DNA of 64,000 nt from Brotaphodocola faecis (GCF_040096075.1 NZ_JBBMFJ010000015.1:12269-76268), one strand, 5' to 3'. Positions 8,896-17,649 are shown, numbered from the stretch's first letter. Numbers and translations are program-made. Notes: generated by a model from the letters alone, not told the origin.

Positions 8896-9924
8896 TCACT
8901 TCACGATAACTTCAATCTTTCTCACCTGACCAAACGGTACCACGCCCTCGACTGCCTTGGCTGCATCGATGACTGCATCGTCGTTATCCAGATCGATGAG
9001 GCGGTAACGGTCGTTGCCCATGCCCAGTTCCTTCATATAGGAGAGCTGGCGCATGCTGTGGCGGCTGAGCATACGCTCAGTCAGTGCCTTATGATCCTCT
9101 TCTTTCATGGCAAATACCATGTCGACGCAGGCCTGGTCTGCTGCCAGAATGTCTGCGGATGCCACGATTCCTACATCCGGAGTAACAACCGGCTCTGCGC
9201 CTACGCCCTCACAGTCACAGGATACAGACATGTTACGCATCACATTGATGAAAGCAATGTGCTCGCCAAAATGGTCTACCACAGATTTGGTGGATTCGCT
9301 GATGCGCTCCATCAGCTCCTCGGTAGCGATGCTCCATATATTATCGGAGCCCTCTGCTCTATGGATCATTGCCTTTCCTACCTTAGCATCTGCACAGCCG
9401 ATACCGATGTTCTTGTTGGATCCGCCGAAGCCGCCCATGACATGGCCCTTGAAGTGGGTCAGAACCAGCAGGGAATCATAATTTAACAGATTTTTGCCGA
9501 CGCTCATCTCGGTGAACCACTTGCCATTCTTCACCGGACGCATAGCGGTTCCGTCTTCATCCATAATATCTACCGGTCAGAAGGTCCAGCCATTGACTTT
9601 CAGGGTCTCTCTGTGCTGCTCAGTGGTGTAGCGGTCACCCTCGTAGTAGGTGTTGGTCTCTACAATGTTTGCCTCCGGAAGCTCGGATGCCAGAAGCTCT
9701 TTCACCCACGGACGCGGGATGATGTTTGGGCCGTTCTTCTCACCGGTATGAAGCTTCACGCCGGTCTTGCCGGAAATGTGCTCCTTAATGCGGTTGTAAA
9801 CTTTCTTTAAACCTTCCTCGGAAAGATCTCTGGTGAAATATACCACAGACTCTTCGCCGGTTCTCTGATCATACGGCACGTACTGGCTGCCGTTCGTTGC
9901 TGCAACTGGTTTCTGGTCACTCAT
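8896..9924 (-). CDS. DUF362 family protein interrupted by an in-frame UGA
   Basis: Read through one UGA this gives 342 residues of a DUF362 protein, a family of uncertain function often linked to Fe-S or metal chemistry. The first part (9577-9924) starts MSDQKPVAATNGS after AAAGGAGG and ends KVNGWTF-UGA. The same frame continues PVDIMDEDGTAM to 8896 without another stop. Family-like stretches lie on both sides: KLHTGEKNGPNIIPRPWV before, and LTHFKGHVMGGFGGSNKN and MSVSCDCEG after. The UGA at 9577-9579 could be selenocysteine, since I recall Cys at this position in relatives, or a nonsense mutation, or a sequencing error. No convincing SECIS hairpin is seen by eye. A 27-bp mobile element sits in its ribosome-site region. 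Confidence 0.75.
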
Positions 9925-9933
9925 ACAATGTTC

Positions 9934-9976
9934 CTCCTTTTGTAACTGTTCAGTACCCTCACAGTTACCTCCTTTT
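9934..9976. mobile_element. 27-bp miniature insertion with 8-bp target duplication
   Basis: The element at 9942-9968 begins GTAACTGTTCAGTACC and ends ACAGTTAC. It matches the left 27 bases of the 133-bp repeat at 18783 with one change. CTCCTTTT stands on both sides (9934-9941 and 9969-9976). On the minus strand that duplication is AAAAGGAG, so the Shine-Dalgarno of the DUF362 gene now exists twice, 35 bases apart. Confidence 0.85.
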
Positions 9977-10024
9977 ACTATAAATCGCTTTCTATTTTGA
10001 AAGCGCAATGTTCTGGATACATCA

Positions 10025-10052
10025 TAATACCTAAAGCTAACTTTACCTCAAG
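10025..10052 (-). promoter_or_regulatory. candidate promoter of the DUF362 gene
   Basis: Minus strand TTGAGG (10047-10052), a 16-nt spacer and TATTAT (10025-10030), about 100 bases before the start. It is a moderate match only. Confidence 0.45.
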
Positions 10053-10149
10053 TATTTTTTGCCAACTTTTTTCATAATTGCCTGTCAAATTTTCCAGGCC
10101 GCCCTCCAACCATCTGTCCCACTGCAACTCAGCCCGAACTGCGAATTTT

Positions 10150-10689
10150 CTAGAAATCGTACCGCACCACTTCACAGTTCTTCACGCCATACCCTGCAAA
10201 CTCTTCATTGGTCATATCCGTAAAATAAGACTGCACCACTCTTGCAATGCCATTGTGAGCCACCAGAATATAGGTCTTTTCCTCAGACTGTGCTTTGACC
10301 TCATCTAATAAATTGTAAATTCTCTGTGCCAAGCGCAGCATGGACTCGCCGCCCTCATAGCTGCAGGCAAAAGACTGCTTTGCCACTTTAAACTCAGCTC
10401 CACCTCTTGGCGTGGACTCCCACTTGCCAAAGTTCTGTTCCTTTAAACGCGGCTCCACCCGCGCCGGAATGCCGGTCACCTCTGAAATATGCTTTGCCGT
10501 GTCCGCCGCCCGCATCAGCGGGGAATACAAAATTTCATCCGCATGGATATGCTCTTCGAGAATTTTTTTGCCAGTCGCAATAGCCTGCTCATGTCCCAGT
10601 TCAGTCAGGGCAATATCTGTGGCTCCGCAAATTTTTCCTTCCACATTCCATACCGTCTGTCCGTGTCTTACAAAATAAAAATGTCCCAT
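10150..10689 (-). CDS. histidine phosphatase family protein
   Basis: A 179-residue member of the phosphoglycerate-mutase-like superfamily. It carries the catalytic RHGQT motif at residues 8-12 (the His becomes phosphorylated), the following TVWNVEGKICG, and the second catalytic His in ILVAHNGIARVV. The substrate cannot be told from sequence; relatives include alpha-ribazole phosphatase and broad phosphatases. The start follows AAAGGAG. It is divergent from sigG, so the pair share a 187-base intergenic region. Confidence 0.88.
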   Translation of the reverse strand: MGHFYFVRHGQTVWNVEGKICGATDIALTELGHEQAIATGKKILEEHIHADEILYSPLMRAADTAKHISEVTGIPARVEPRLKEQNFGKWESTPRGGAEFKVAKQSFACSYEGGESMLRLAQRIYNLLDEVKAQSEEKTYILVAHNGIARVVQSYFTDMTNEEFAGYGVKNCEVVRYDF

Positions 10690-10876
10690 GGGTCTGCTCC
10701 TTTATGTTTCTTATCGTATTGTGGTCTCATAGCATCATCATAAACAGGCAGCCGTAAAAAAGCAACGGCAAAATTGGAGACAGCCAATTTCTGGAAGTAT
10801 AATTCCCCCCATTTCCGTAAATCATGTTCTATGTATCACATCCCGGAACATTACACAATTTGCGGAGGTAAGGAAC

Positions 10877-11653
10877 ATGGCAGGCTACAAAGTGGAAATC
10901 TGCGGAGTCAATACGGCGAAGCTGCCCCTGCTTACGAATGAGGAAAAGGACGCGCTGTTTCAGAGGATTCTGGAAGGTGACGAAGAAGCAAGAGAACAGT
11001 ACATCAAAGGAAACCTGCGTCTGGTCCTGAGTGTGATCCAGCGCTTTTCCGGCAGCAATGAAAATGTGGATGACCTGTTTCAGATCGGATGCATCGGCCT
11101 GATCAAGGCCATCGACAATTTTGATATTACCCAGAATGTCCGCTTCTCCACCTACGCGGTGCCCATGATCTTAGGAGAGGTCCGGCGCTATCTGCGGGAC
11201 AACAATTCCATCCGGGTCAGCCGCTCCCTGCGGGACACAGCCTACAAGGCCATTTACGCCAGAGAAGGCCTGACCCGCAAAAACTCCAGAGAACCAACCC
11301 TCATGGAAATTGCCCAGGAAATCGGTGTAAGCAAAGAGGACATTACCTACGCCCTGGATGCCATCCAGAGCCCGGTCAGTCTCTACGAGCCCATCTACAC
11401 CGATGGCGGAGACCCGCTCTATGTCATGGACCAGATTAAAGATAAGAAGAGTTCCGAGGAGAACTGGGTGGAAGAAATCTCCCTGCGGGAAGCCATGGAT
11501 CGGCTGCCCCACCGGGAGCGCCATATCATTGATCTGCGTTTCTTTGAGGGCAAGACCCAGACCGAGGTTGCCGAGGAGATTCACATCAGCCAGGCACAGG
11601 TGTCAAGGCTGGAGAAAAATGCGCTGAAAACCATGCGGAATTATCTGAATTGA
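10877..11653 (+). CDS. sigG: forespore sigma factor SigG
   Basis: Late forespore RNA polymerase sigma factor of 258 residues. The N-terminus KVEICGVNTAKLPLL is the SigG signature, which in relatives binds the anti-sigma factor SpoIIAB. Region 2 is at about residues 35-105 (VDDLFQIGCIGLIKAIDNFD, FSTYAVPMILGEVRR). Region 4 is near the end (TQTEVAEEIHISQAQVSRLE). The start follows GCGGAGG. In many clostridia sigG sits beside spoIIGA and sigE, but here it stands alone. A GTATA-containing stretch near 10796 could belong to a forespore promoter, but I am not confident. It marks the organism as a spore former. Confidence 0.95.
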   Translation: MAGYKVEICGVNTAKLPLLTNEEKDALFQRILEGDEEAREQYIKGNLRLVLSVIQRFSGSNENVDDLFQIGCIGLIKAIDNFDITQNVRFSTYAVPMILGEVRRYLRDNNSIRVSRSLRDTAYKAIYAREGLTRKNSREPTLMEIAQEIGVSKEDITYALDAIQSPVSLYEPIYTDGGDPLYVMDQIKDKKSSEENWVEEISLREAMDRLPHRERHIIDLRFFEGKTQTEVAEEIHISQAQVSRLEKNALKTMRNYLN

Positions 11654-11763
11654 AGCCATATTGGCCTTTTGTTTTCTTTGCTTTCATAGCGTTATATGAT
11701 ATAATTATAATGTAGTCAACGCGTTTCTTCCGGCCATCTGATCTGCTTATGAAATGAAAAACA

Positions 11764-11798
11764 GGGCGAAGCTTCTTGAAAAGCTTCGCCCCTTTTTT
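11764..11798. terminator. bidirectional terminator after sigG
   Basis: GGGCGAAGCTT (11764-11774) pairs with AAGCTTCGCCC (11781-11791) around a 6-nt loop. A T-run follows on the plus strand and an A-run precedes it, so it serves sigG and the converging isomerase gene. Confidence 0.9.
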
Positions 11799-11831
11799 AT
11801 TTCACAGGTTCCCACATCCCGGAAAATCACA

Positions 11832-13316
11832 TTACGCAAATGGATTTTCTGTCGGATAGCGCACGCCGGCCGGCTGGTTGTAGCCAATCTCCCGGACATC
11901 GACTCCAATATACTTAAATACCTCGTACAGTGCCTTTCCGTAATGGCCGAATGCCACTGCGCCATGATGCGGGAAGTTGCCCTCAATCAGCACATGGCGA
12001 TAGAAACGCTTCATCTCCGGGATGGCAAACACACCGATGCTGCCAAAGGAATGGGTTGCCACCGGCAGAACCTCACCGTTTGCCACGTAAGCTCTCAGCT
12101 TGTTATCCGCAGTGCTCTGCAGACGGAAGAAGGTAATGTCACCCGGAACAATATCGCCCTCCAGCGTTCCCTGAGTCACCTCTTCCGGAAGGCTTCTTGC
12201 CATGATGAGCTGATACTTCATCTGGCAAAAGGACAGCTTCTTCGTGCTGGTATTGCCACAGTGGAAGCCCATGAAGACATCGTGGCTCTTATAATCGAAT
12301 TTTCCTTTGATTTCGGTATCGTAAAGGTCATACGGCACAGTGTTATTGATGTCCAGAAGGGTAACCGCATCCTGGCTGACGCAGGTGCCGATGAACTCGC
12401 TTAAGCAGCCGTAAATATCTACTTCGCAGGATACCGGGATGCCGCGGCCGGTCAGACGGCTGTTGACGTAGCACGGCACAAAGCCAAACTGGGTCTGGAA
12501 TGCAGGCCAGCATTTTCCGGCAATGGCCACGTATTTGCGGTAGCCCTTATGTGCCTCGATCCAGTCAAGGAGTGTCAGTTCATACTGGGCCAGCTTCGGC
12601 AGAATCTCCGGTTTCTTGTTGCCCTCGCCTAACTCTTTTTCCATATCTGCCACAACATCCGGGATTCTCGGATCACCCGCATGCTTGTTGAACGCCTCAA
12701 ACAGATCCAGCTCGGAGTTTTCCTCAATCTCCACGCCCAGATTGTAAAGCTGCTTGATCGGTGCATTGCAGGCCAGGAAGTTTAACGGTCTTGGTCCAAA
12801 GCTGATGATCTTCAGATCAGACAGGCCGATGACGGCTCTTGCGACCGGCAAAAATTCGTGGATCATATCTGCACATTCTTCTGCGGTTCCCACCGGATAT
12901 TCCGGAATGTACGCCTTAATGTTGCGCAGTGCCAGGTTATAGCTTGCGTTCAGCATGCCACAGTAAGCATCGCCGCGTCCCTGTACCAGATTGCCCTTGC
13001 TTTCTTCTGCGGCAGCAACAAACATTTTCGGCCCGTCAAAATGTTTTGCCAGCAGAGTTTCGGAAATCTCCGGCCCGAAGTTTCCAAGGTATACCACCAG
13101 CGCGTTGCAGCCAGCCGCCTTGATATCCTCCAGCGCCTGTACCATATGGATCTCGCTCTCCACGATGCAGACCGGACATTCGTAAATATCCTTTGCGTCA
13201 TACTTTTTGCTGTACGCCTCCACCAGCGCTTTTCTGCGGTTCACAGACAAAGACTCCGGGAAACAGTCACGGCTCACCGCAACAATGCCTGCTTTCACTT
13301 CTGGAATGTTGTTCAT
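11832..13316 (-). CDS. L-fucose/L-arabinose isomerase family protein
   Basis: A 494-residue sugar isomerase-like protein. Acidic and histidine residues expected to hold the metal are visible in SCEVDIYGCLSEFIGT, LLDINN and HHGAVAFGHYG. The overall pattern follows the fucose/arabinose isomerase fold, but I cannot assign the sugar. The start at 13316 follows AGGAGGG. It lies 42 bases downstream of xylB on the same strand, so isomerase and kinase probably form a two-gene unit that converts an aldose to a ketose phosphate. A terminator follows. Confidence 0.85.
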   Translation of the reverse strand: MNNIPEVKAGIVAVSRDCFPESLSVNRRKALVEAYSKKYDAKDIYECPVCIVESEIHMVQALEDIKAAGCNALVVYLGNFGPEISETLLAKHFDGPKMFVAAAEESKGNLVQGRGDAYCGMLNASYNLALRNIKAYIPEYPVGTAEECADMIHEFLPVARAVIGLSDLKIISFGPRPLNFLACNAPIKQLYNLGVEIEENSELDLFEAFNKHAGDPRIPDVVADMEKELGEGNKKPEILPKLAQYELTLLDWIEAHKGYRKYVAIAGKCWPAFQTQFGFVPCYVNSRLTGRGIPVSCEVDIYGCLSEFIGTCVSQDAVTLLDINNTVPYDLYDTEIKGKFDYKSHDVFMGFHCGNTSTKKLSFCQMKYQLIMARSLPEEVTQGTLEGDIVPGDITFFRLQSTADNKLRAYVANGEVLPVATHSFGSIGVFAIPEMKRFYRHVLIEGNFPHHGAVAFGHYGKALYEVFKYIGVDVREIGYNQPAGVRYPTENPFA

Positions 13317-13358
13317 GTGCTTACCCTCCTGATATAAATGTGAATTTCTATAACATGT

Positions 13359-14828
13359 TTATTGGATCAGCTGAAATAATGACTTGCACGCCGGATAAAT
13401 CTGCCGGAATTTCTGATACCGCTCTTCGTACTTTACCACCAGCTCCGATTCCGGCTCCACCGTTTTGGTGATCTTCACCAGCTTCCGGGCTGCCTCCTCC
13501 ACGCTCGCGTATTCTCCACAGGCAACCGCCGCCAGCATAGCACCACCCAGCGCCGGTCCTTCCTCGCTCTCAATCATATCGACTTTTAAGTTCATGACAT
13601 TGGCAATGATCTTTCTCCAAAGCGGACTCTTGGCTCCGCCGCCGCAGATCTTGGTCCGCTCAATCTGAATGCCAAGGGACTTTGCCACTTCCAGGGAATC
13701 CCGCAGCGCAAAAGCCACGCCCTCCAGCACTGCCTGGGTCATATCTGCCCGGCTGGTGTCCATGGTCATGCCGATGAAGGTACCGCGGGCATTCGGGTCA
13801 TTGTGCGGGGAACGCTCTCCCATCAGATACGGCAGAAAATACACATGGTTCTCCCCCAGTTTTGTAATGGCAGCCTGTTCTTTCGCGTAGTCCGAAGTCT
13901 GCAGGATTCCGTCCATCCACCATTTGTTACAGGATGCCGCGCTGAGCATGCATCCCATCAGGTGATAATGGCCGTCTGCATGAGCGAACGCATGCAGCGC
14001 ATTGTGCCGGTCCACGCCGAATTTTTCAGAGGAAATGAAAATGGTTCCGCTGGTTCCCAGAGAAATGTTGCACATGCCATCTCCCACCGTACCGGTTCCG
14101 ACTGCCGCTGCCGCATTATCTCCGGCACCGGCCGCAACTTTTACTATATGAGGAATTCCCAGCTCATCCGCAATCTCTGGAAGCACAGTTCCCACGCTCT
14201 GAAAAGATTCATAGACCCTTGCCAGCTGCTCCGGGCGGACGCCACAGATCTCGCACATCTTCTTAGACCAGCGGCGGTTCTTTACATCAAACAAAAGCAT
14301 GCCGGACGCATCGGACACATCGGTACAATGCACACCGGTCAGGCGGTACGCGATGTAATCTTTTGGAAGCATGATCTTCGCGATCCGCACAAAGTTCTCC
14401 GGCTCCTTGTTTCTGACCCACAAAATCTTCGGCGCGGTAAAGCCCGTAAAGGCGATATTGGCCGTATATTCCGAAAGTTTTTCTTTGCCGACCACGTGAT
14501 TCAGGTAATCGCATTCCTCCCAGGTTCGTCCGTCATTCCAGAGAAGCGCCGGGCGGATTACCTGATCGTCTTTGTCCAGGATCACAAGCCCGTGCATCTG
14601 CCCGCCAAAGCTGATGCCCGATACCTGATTTTTATCACAGTCCGCCAGCAGCTCCTTCAAACCATCCATGGTCTCCGCAAACCAGTCCTCCGGTTTCTGC
14701 TCCGACCAGCCCGGATGCGGAAAATAAATGGGATACTCCCTCGAAACAATCTTTTTGATCTGGCCGTCTCCGCTCATCAAAAGAAGCTTCACCGCGGATG
14801 TTCCAAGATCAATTCCAATATAAAGCAT
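13359..14828 (-). CDS. xylB: xylulokinase / FGGY carbohydrate kinase
   Basis: ATP-dependent sugar kinase of 489 residues that resembles xylulokinase throughout. The N-terminus MLYIGIDLGTSAVKLLL carries the phosphate-1 motif. SFGGQMHGLV is the XylB substrate region, and GAGDNAAAAVGTG and ICGGGAKSPLWRKI are the FGGY signatures of the second domain. The start at 14828 follows AAAGGAGGG. It is first in the unit with the isomerase-like gene, behind a good promoter. The true substrate could be another ketose. Confidence 0.9.
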   Translation of the reverse strand: MLYIGIDLGTSAVKLLLMSGDGQIKKIVSREYPIYFPHPGWSEQKPEDWFAETMDGLKELLADCDKNQVSGISFGGQMHGLVILDKDDQVIRPALLWNDGRTWEECDYLNHVVGKEKLSEYTANIAFTGFTAPKILWVRNKEPENFVRIAKIMLPKDYIAYRLTGVHCTDVSDASGMLLFDVKNRRWSKKMCEICGVRPEQLARVYESFQSVGTVLPEIADELGIPHIVKVAAGAGDNAAAAVGTGTVGDGMCNISLGTSGTIFISSEKFGVDRHNALHAFAHADGHYHLMGCMLSAASCNKWWMDGILQTSDYAKEQAAITKLGENHVYFLPYLMGERSPHNDPNARGTFIGMTMDTSRADMTQAVLEGVAFALRDSLEVAKSLGIQIERTKICGGGAKSPLWRKIIANVMNLKVDMIESEEGPALGGAMLAAVACGEYASVEEAARKLVKITKTVEPESELVVKYEERYQKFRQIYPACKSLFQLIQ

Positions 14829-14888
14829 GTCCGGCCCTCCTTTTCCGACACACATATTGTTTTTTTATTCATACATAATTCTGTTCTT

Positions 14889-14917
14889 ATCTTATCGTTT
14901 TTGCACGCATTTTTCAA
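14889..14917 (-). promoter_or_regulatory. sigma-A promoter of xylB
   Basis: Minus strand TTGAAA (14912-14917), a 17-nt spacer and TAAGAT (14889-14894), about 55 bases before the xylB start. Confidence 0.65.
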
Positions 14918-14947
14918 TACAAATGTCCAAATTCTGCCAGTGCGTTA

Positions 14948-14974
14948 TTAGCAGTCTGCATAAAAGAGTGCTAA
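14948..14974. promoter_or_regulatory. CIRCE element (HrcA operator) between xylB and the L25/CTC gene
   Basis: TTAGCAGTC, nine bases, then GAGTGCTAA. This matches the CIRCE consensus TTAGCACTC-N9-GAGTGCTAA at 17 of 18 positions with exact spacing. It lies 81 bases upstream of the rplY extended -10 and 31 bases beyond the xylB -35. Heat-shock control by HrcA of one of these genes, most likely the stress protein CTC/L25, is the natural reading. The rest of the 352-base gap (14829-15180) holds only the two promoters. Confidence 0.8.
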
Positions 14975-15054
14975 TTTCTGAAAATATAGATAATTTTATT
15001 ATTTTGTATGTTTGTTTTTTTGGTACTTTTTGAAGGTTCACTTTTTCCCGGAAG

Positions 15055-15063
15055 TGCTATAAT
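15055..15063 (+). promoter_or_regulatory. extended -10 promoter of rplY
   Basis: TGCTATAAT (15055-15063) is an extended -10. The -35 is weak (TTCACT, 15 bases before it). It lies about 117 bases before the rplY start. Confidence 0.6.
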
Positions 15064-15180
15064 ACAGTCAGTGCAAAAAGAAGAACTTCCTCATAAAGCA
15101 AGCTCTCCATCTACACGAATGAAGAAAGATTATAAGACCGGATGGATTTTGGCCGGCCATTCAAGTAGGAGGCAATTATT

Positions 15181-15765
15181 ATGATGACGTTAGCAGCTGA
15201 AAAAAGAGATCCTGAGGTTAAGGCTAAAAAATTAAGAAGAGAGGGTTACACCACCGGTGTTCTGTACGGTCGTGAAATGAAAGAAAACGTAGCCCTGAAA
15301 TACGCAGAAAAAGATGCTTTAAGCTTCATTAAGAAGGCAAAAGAAGGCGCACAGACCATGCTGGATATCTCCGGTGAAAAGGTCGATGCCCTGGTAAAGA
15401 ATATTGATTACGATCCGCTCAGCAAGAAGATTCTGGCACTGGATTTCCAAGCTCTGGTTGCTGGTGAAGTGGTAGCCGCCACCGTTCCGGTTACCTTCCT
15501 CAATGAAGAGGTTGTACAGGGTGTCTTCGAACCGGAGATTACCGAGATCCACTACAAAGCAGATCCGGCACATCTTCTTGACCCGATTGAAATTGATCTG
15601 GCTAAGCTTCCGCAGGGAACCAAGACTCTGTATGTGAAGGATCTGAAACTGGAAGAGAAAGGTGTTACCGTAACCACCACTGCTGATTCCCAGCTGTTCC
15701 ACATTGGCGAATACGCAAAGGCTGAGGAAGAGGACGAAGAAACGGAAGAAAAACCGGCTAAATAA
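15181..15765 (+). CDS. rplY: 50S ribosomal protein L25 / general stress protein CTC
   Basis: A 194-residue 5S rRNA-binding protein of the longer CTC form. An N-terminal L25 domain (about 1-95, with REGYTTGVLYG and DYDPLSKKILALDF) is followed by the beta-rich TL5/CTC C-terminal domain and an acidic tail (EEEDEETEEKPAK). Two adjacent ATG codons follow AGGAGG; the second (15184) has equally good spacing. The CIRCE element upstream suggests induction by heat or protein damage. A strong terminator follows directly. Confidence 0.92.
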   Translation: MMTLAAEKRDPEVKAKKLRREGYTTGVLYGREMKENVALKYAEKDALSFIKKAKEGAQTMLDISGEKVDALVKNIDYDPLSKKILALDFQALVAGEVVAATVPVTFLNEEVVQGVFEPEITEIHYKADPAHLLDPIEIDLAKLPQGTKTLYVKDLKLEEKGVTVTTTADSQLFHIGEYAKAEEEDEETEEKPAK

Positions 15766-15778
15766 GTCTGGCAAAACA

Positions 15779-15822
15779 AAAGTCCCGGAAAGCAGGCATT
15801 CTCGCTGCTTTCCGGGACTTTC
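15779..15822. terminator. terminator after rplY
   Basis: AGTCCCGGAAAGCA (15781-15794) pairs perfectly with TGCTTTCCGGGACT (15806-15819), with A-rich sequence before and T-rich sequence after. It can also end the converging HD-domain transcript. Confidence 0.85.
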
Positions 15823-15841
15823 TGCTTTGCAGTTTTTCAGT

Positions 15842-16432
15842 CTATTCCTGTCTCAGATTTCCCTTTGCGATATTCTCTTTCAGAATTTTGTCTGTCACCT
15901 CAAACAGCTTCTCCGATCCTTCGCGGGTCCGGGACTGTCTTCCGTATACCTGCTTTGCGGTCACATCGTGGTTTTTCCAGTCGCCACCGTCGTTGCTGTT
16001 GTTTAAGATAAGTGGCTGCAGATTATCCAATGCTCTGGCAAACTTCGCCTCCGGGGTCTTTCGCTCCTCGAACTCGTCGAAAATTGTCACCAGATTTGCC
16101 TTCTGATCTTCCGGAAGCATGGAATACAGGCGCTCTTTCGCTGCCTCTTCCCGCGCTTTCTGGGTCTTTAAGCCCTCCGCATCGTAAGCATAAGTGTCTC
16201 CCGCGTCAATCTCCACCACATCGTGGATCAGGCACATGAGCATAACCCGGGCCACATCAATCTTTTCATTGGAATACTCCTGTAACAGATAGGCCATGAT
16301 GGCCATGTGCCAGGCATGCTCCGCATCGTTCTCATTGCGCCCGTGGCCGCTTAAATGGGTCTGGCGGAAAATATTTTTCTCTTTATCAATCTCCAGAATA
16401 AAATCCAGCTGCTTCTGTAAACGCTCGTCCAT
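15842..16432 (-). CDS. HD domain phosphohydrolase (YfbR-like)
   Basis: A 196-residue HD-superfamily hydrolase. The metal ligands are visible as NDAEHAWHMA and CLIHDVVEIDAGD, with a later conserved Asp in FARALDNLQPL. This pattern is shared with YfbR-type 5'-deoxynucleotidases and related nucleotide phosphatases, so nucleotide clean-up is likely but not proven. The start at 16432 follows AGAGGAAA and an earlier in-frame Met at 16462 has no ribosome site. It converges with rplY and is divergent from kdgK. Confidence 0.85.
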   Translation of the reverse strand: MDERLQKQLDFILEIDKEKNIFRQTHLSGHGRNENDAEHAWHMAIMAYLLQEYSNEKIDVARVMLMCLIHDVVEIDAGDTYAYDAEGLKTQKAREEAAKERLYSMLPEDQKANLVTIFDEFEERKTPEAKFARALDNLQPLILNNSNDGGDWKNHDVTAKQVYGRQSRTREGSEKLFEVTDKILKENIAKGNLRQE

Positions 16433-16535
16433 GATGTTTCCTCTGCTTTCTGTCTTCAACAATTTTTTCCGTTCCTTATCATACCATACTTTTTACGGTC
16501 TTTCAGCCATAACCTGCAGAAAAATTCCTACCCAC

Positions 16536-16563
16536 TGTACAGTGACAAAATCCATGTTATAAT
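16536..16563 (+). promoter_or_regulatory. candidate promoter of kdgK
   Basis: TGTACA (16536-16541), a 16-nt spacer and TATAAT (16558-16563), about 65 bases before kdgK. Confidence 0.5.
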
Positions 16564-16629
16564 ATAACGAGTAAGAAGAAACACCACACATCAAATACAG
16601 AAATCTCACTCTGAAAGGATGATCTTTTC

Positions 16630-17649
16630 GTGAAAATACTTACCTTTGGAGAAATCATGCTCCGTTTAAAAACTCCGGAACACCTTCGTATCGTGCAGGC
16701 AGACGGTTTTGAAGCCAGCTATGGAGGCGCCGAATCCAATGTAGCCGTATCTCTCGCCACCTTGGGTGATGATGCCGCATTTCTGACAAAGCTTCCGAAA
16801 AATCCGGTGGGCGATGCCGCCTTCAATGAGCTTCGCCGCTACGGTGTCGATACCTCCCGCATTCTGCGGGGCGGCGCGCGGCTTGGCATCTATTTCTTTG
16901 AAAAAGGAAGTGATATCCGCCCCACAAGTGTCCTCTATGACCGGGCCGGAAGCGCCCTGGCTGAGGCAGACGCAGATGAATTTAACTGGGAGGCACTGCT
17001 TTCCGGCATTGATATCTTCTTCTTTTCCGGCGTGACCCCGGCCATCAGCCCTTCCGTAGAGCAGGCTGTTTTTGGCGCACTGAAATACTGCCACAGCCAC
17101 GGCATTACCGTCATCTGTGACTTAAACTACCGGACAAAAATGTGGTCTCAGGAAAAGGCCCAGTCTGTCATGAAGGAGCTGATGCAGTACGTGGACCTGT
17201 GCATTGCCAATGACGAGGACTTTGAAGCCACCCTGGGCATTCACGCCTTTGACGGTGACATGGCCCACGGCATCGACCAGATTGAGACCTACCGCCAGGG
17301 CATACTGAAAATTCAGGAGCTTTACCCGAACTGCAAGGCTGTAGCCAGTGTTCTGCGCAATCTGAAAACCGCTGAGGACGGCGAATGGATGGGCATTTAC
17401 TTAAAGGATGGACACTTCTACGAAAGCCCCATCCATACCGTACACAGCCTGGAAGCCGTGGGCGCTGGAGATGCCTTCGCCGGAGCTTTGATCCACGGTC
17501 TGGTGCACGGGTTCTCCCCCCAGAAGCTCATCGACTTTTCCATCACCGCCAGTGTCATGAAACTGATGATCCAGCACGACTTCAACCTGGTGAGCGAGGA
17601 AGAAATTCTCCGGATCATGAAAACCGGGGAAACCAACGTGATTCGGTAA
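16630..17649 (+). CDS. kdgK: 2-keto-3-deoxygluconate kinase (PfkB family)
   Basis: Ribokinase-family sugar kinase of 339 residues. It has the family-entry motif YGGAESNVAVSLATLG (about residues 32-47) and the C-terminal catalytic signature AVGAGDAFAGALIHG with the base Asp. DLNYRTKMW is typical of KDG kinases. The product would be 2-keto-3-deoxy-6-phosphogluconate. No aldolase gene is next to it, and it converges with the acid-sugar operon that contains a KdgT-type permease. Another PfkB sugar substrate remains possible. Confidence 0.85.
   Translation: MKILTFGEIMLRLKTPEHLRIVQADGFEASYGGAESNVAVSLATLGDDAAFLTKLPKNPVGDAAFNELRRYGVDTSRILRGGARLGIYFFEKGSDIRPTSVLYDRAGSALAEADADEFNWEALLSGIDIFFFSGVTPAISPSVEQAVFGALKYCHSHGITVICDLNYRTKMWSQEKAQSVMKELMQYVDLCIANDEDFEATLGIHAFDGDMAHGIDQIETYRQGILKIQELYPNCKAVASVLRNLKTAEDGEWMGIYLKDGHFYESPIHTVHSLEAVGAGDAFAGALIHGLVHGFSPQKLIDFSITASVMKLMIQHDFNLVSEEEILRIMKTGETNVIR

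Noticed and set aside
9530..9579. SECIS hairpin downstream of the DUF362 UGA
   Set aside because: Only a 4-bp CGGT/ACCG pairing with a 22-base loop or weak nested pairs were found. I keep the selenocysteine idea as a hypothesis but do not annotate a SECIS.
13803..14951. 382-codon plus-strand reading frame
   Set aside because: It lies opposite xylB, has no ribosome site and no family resemblance. It is an antisense shadow of a codon-biased gene.
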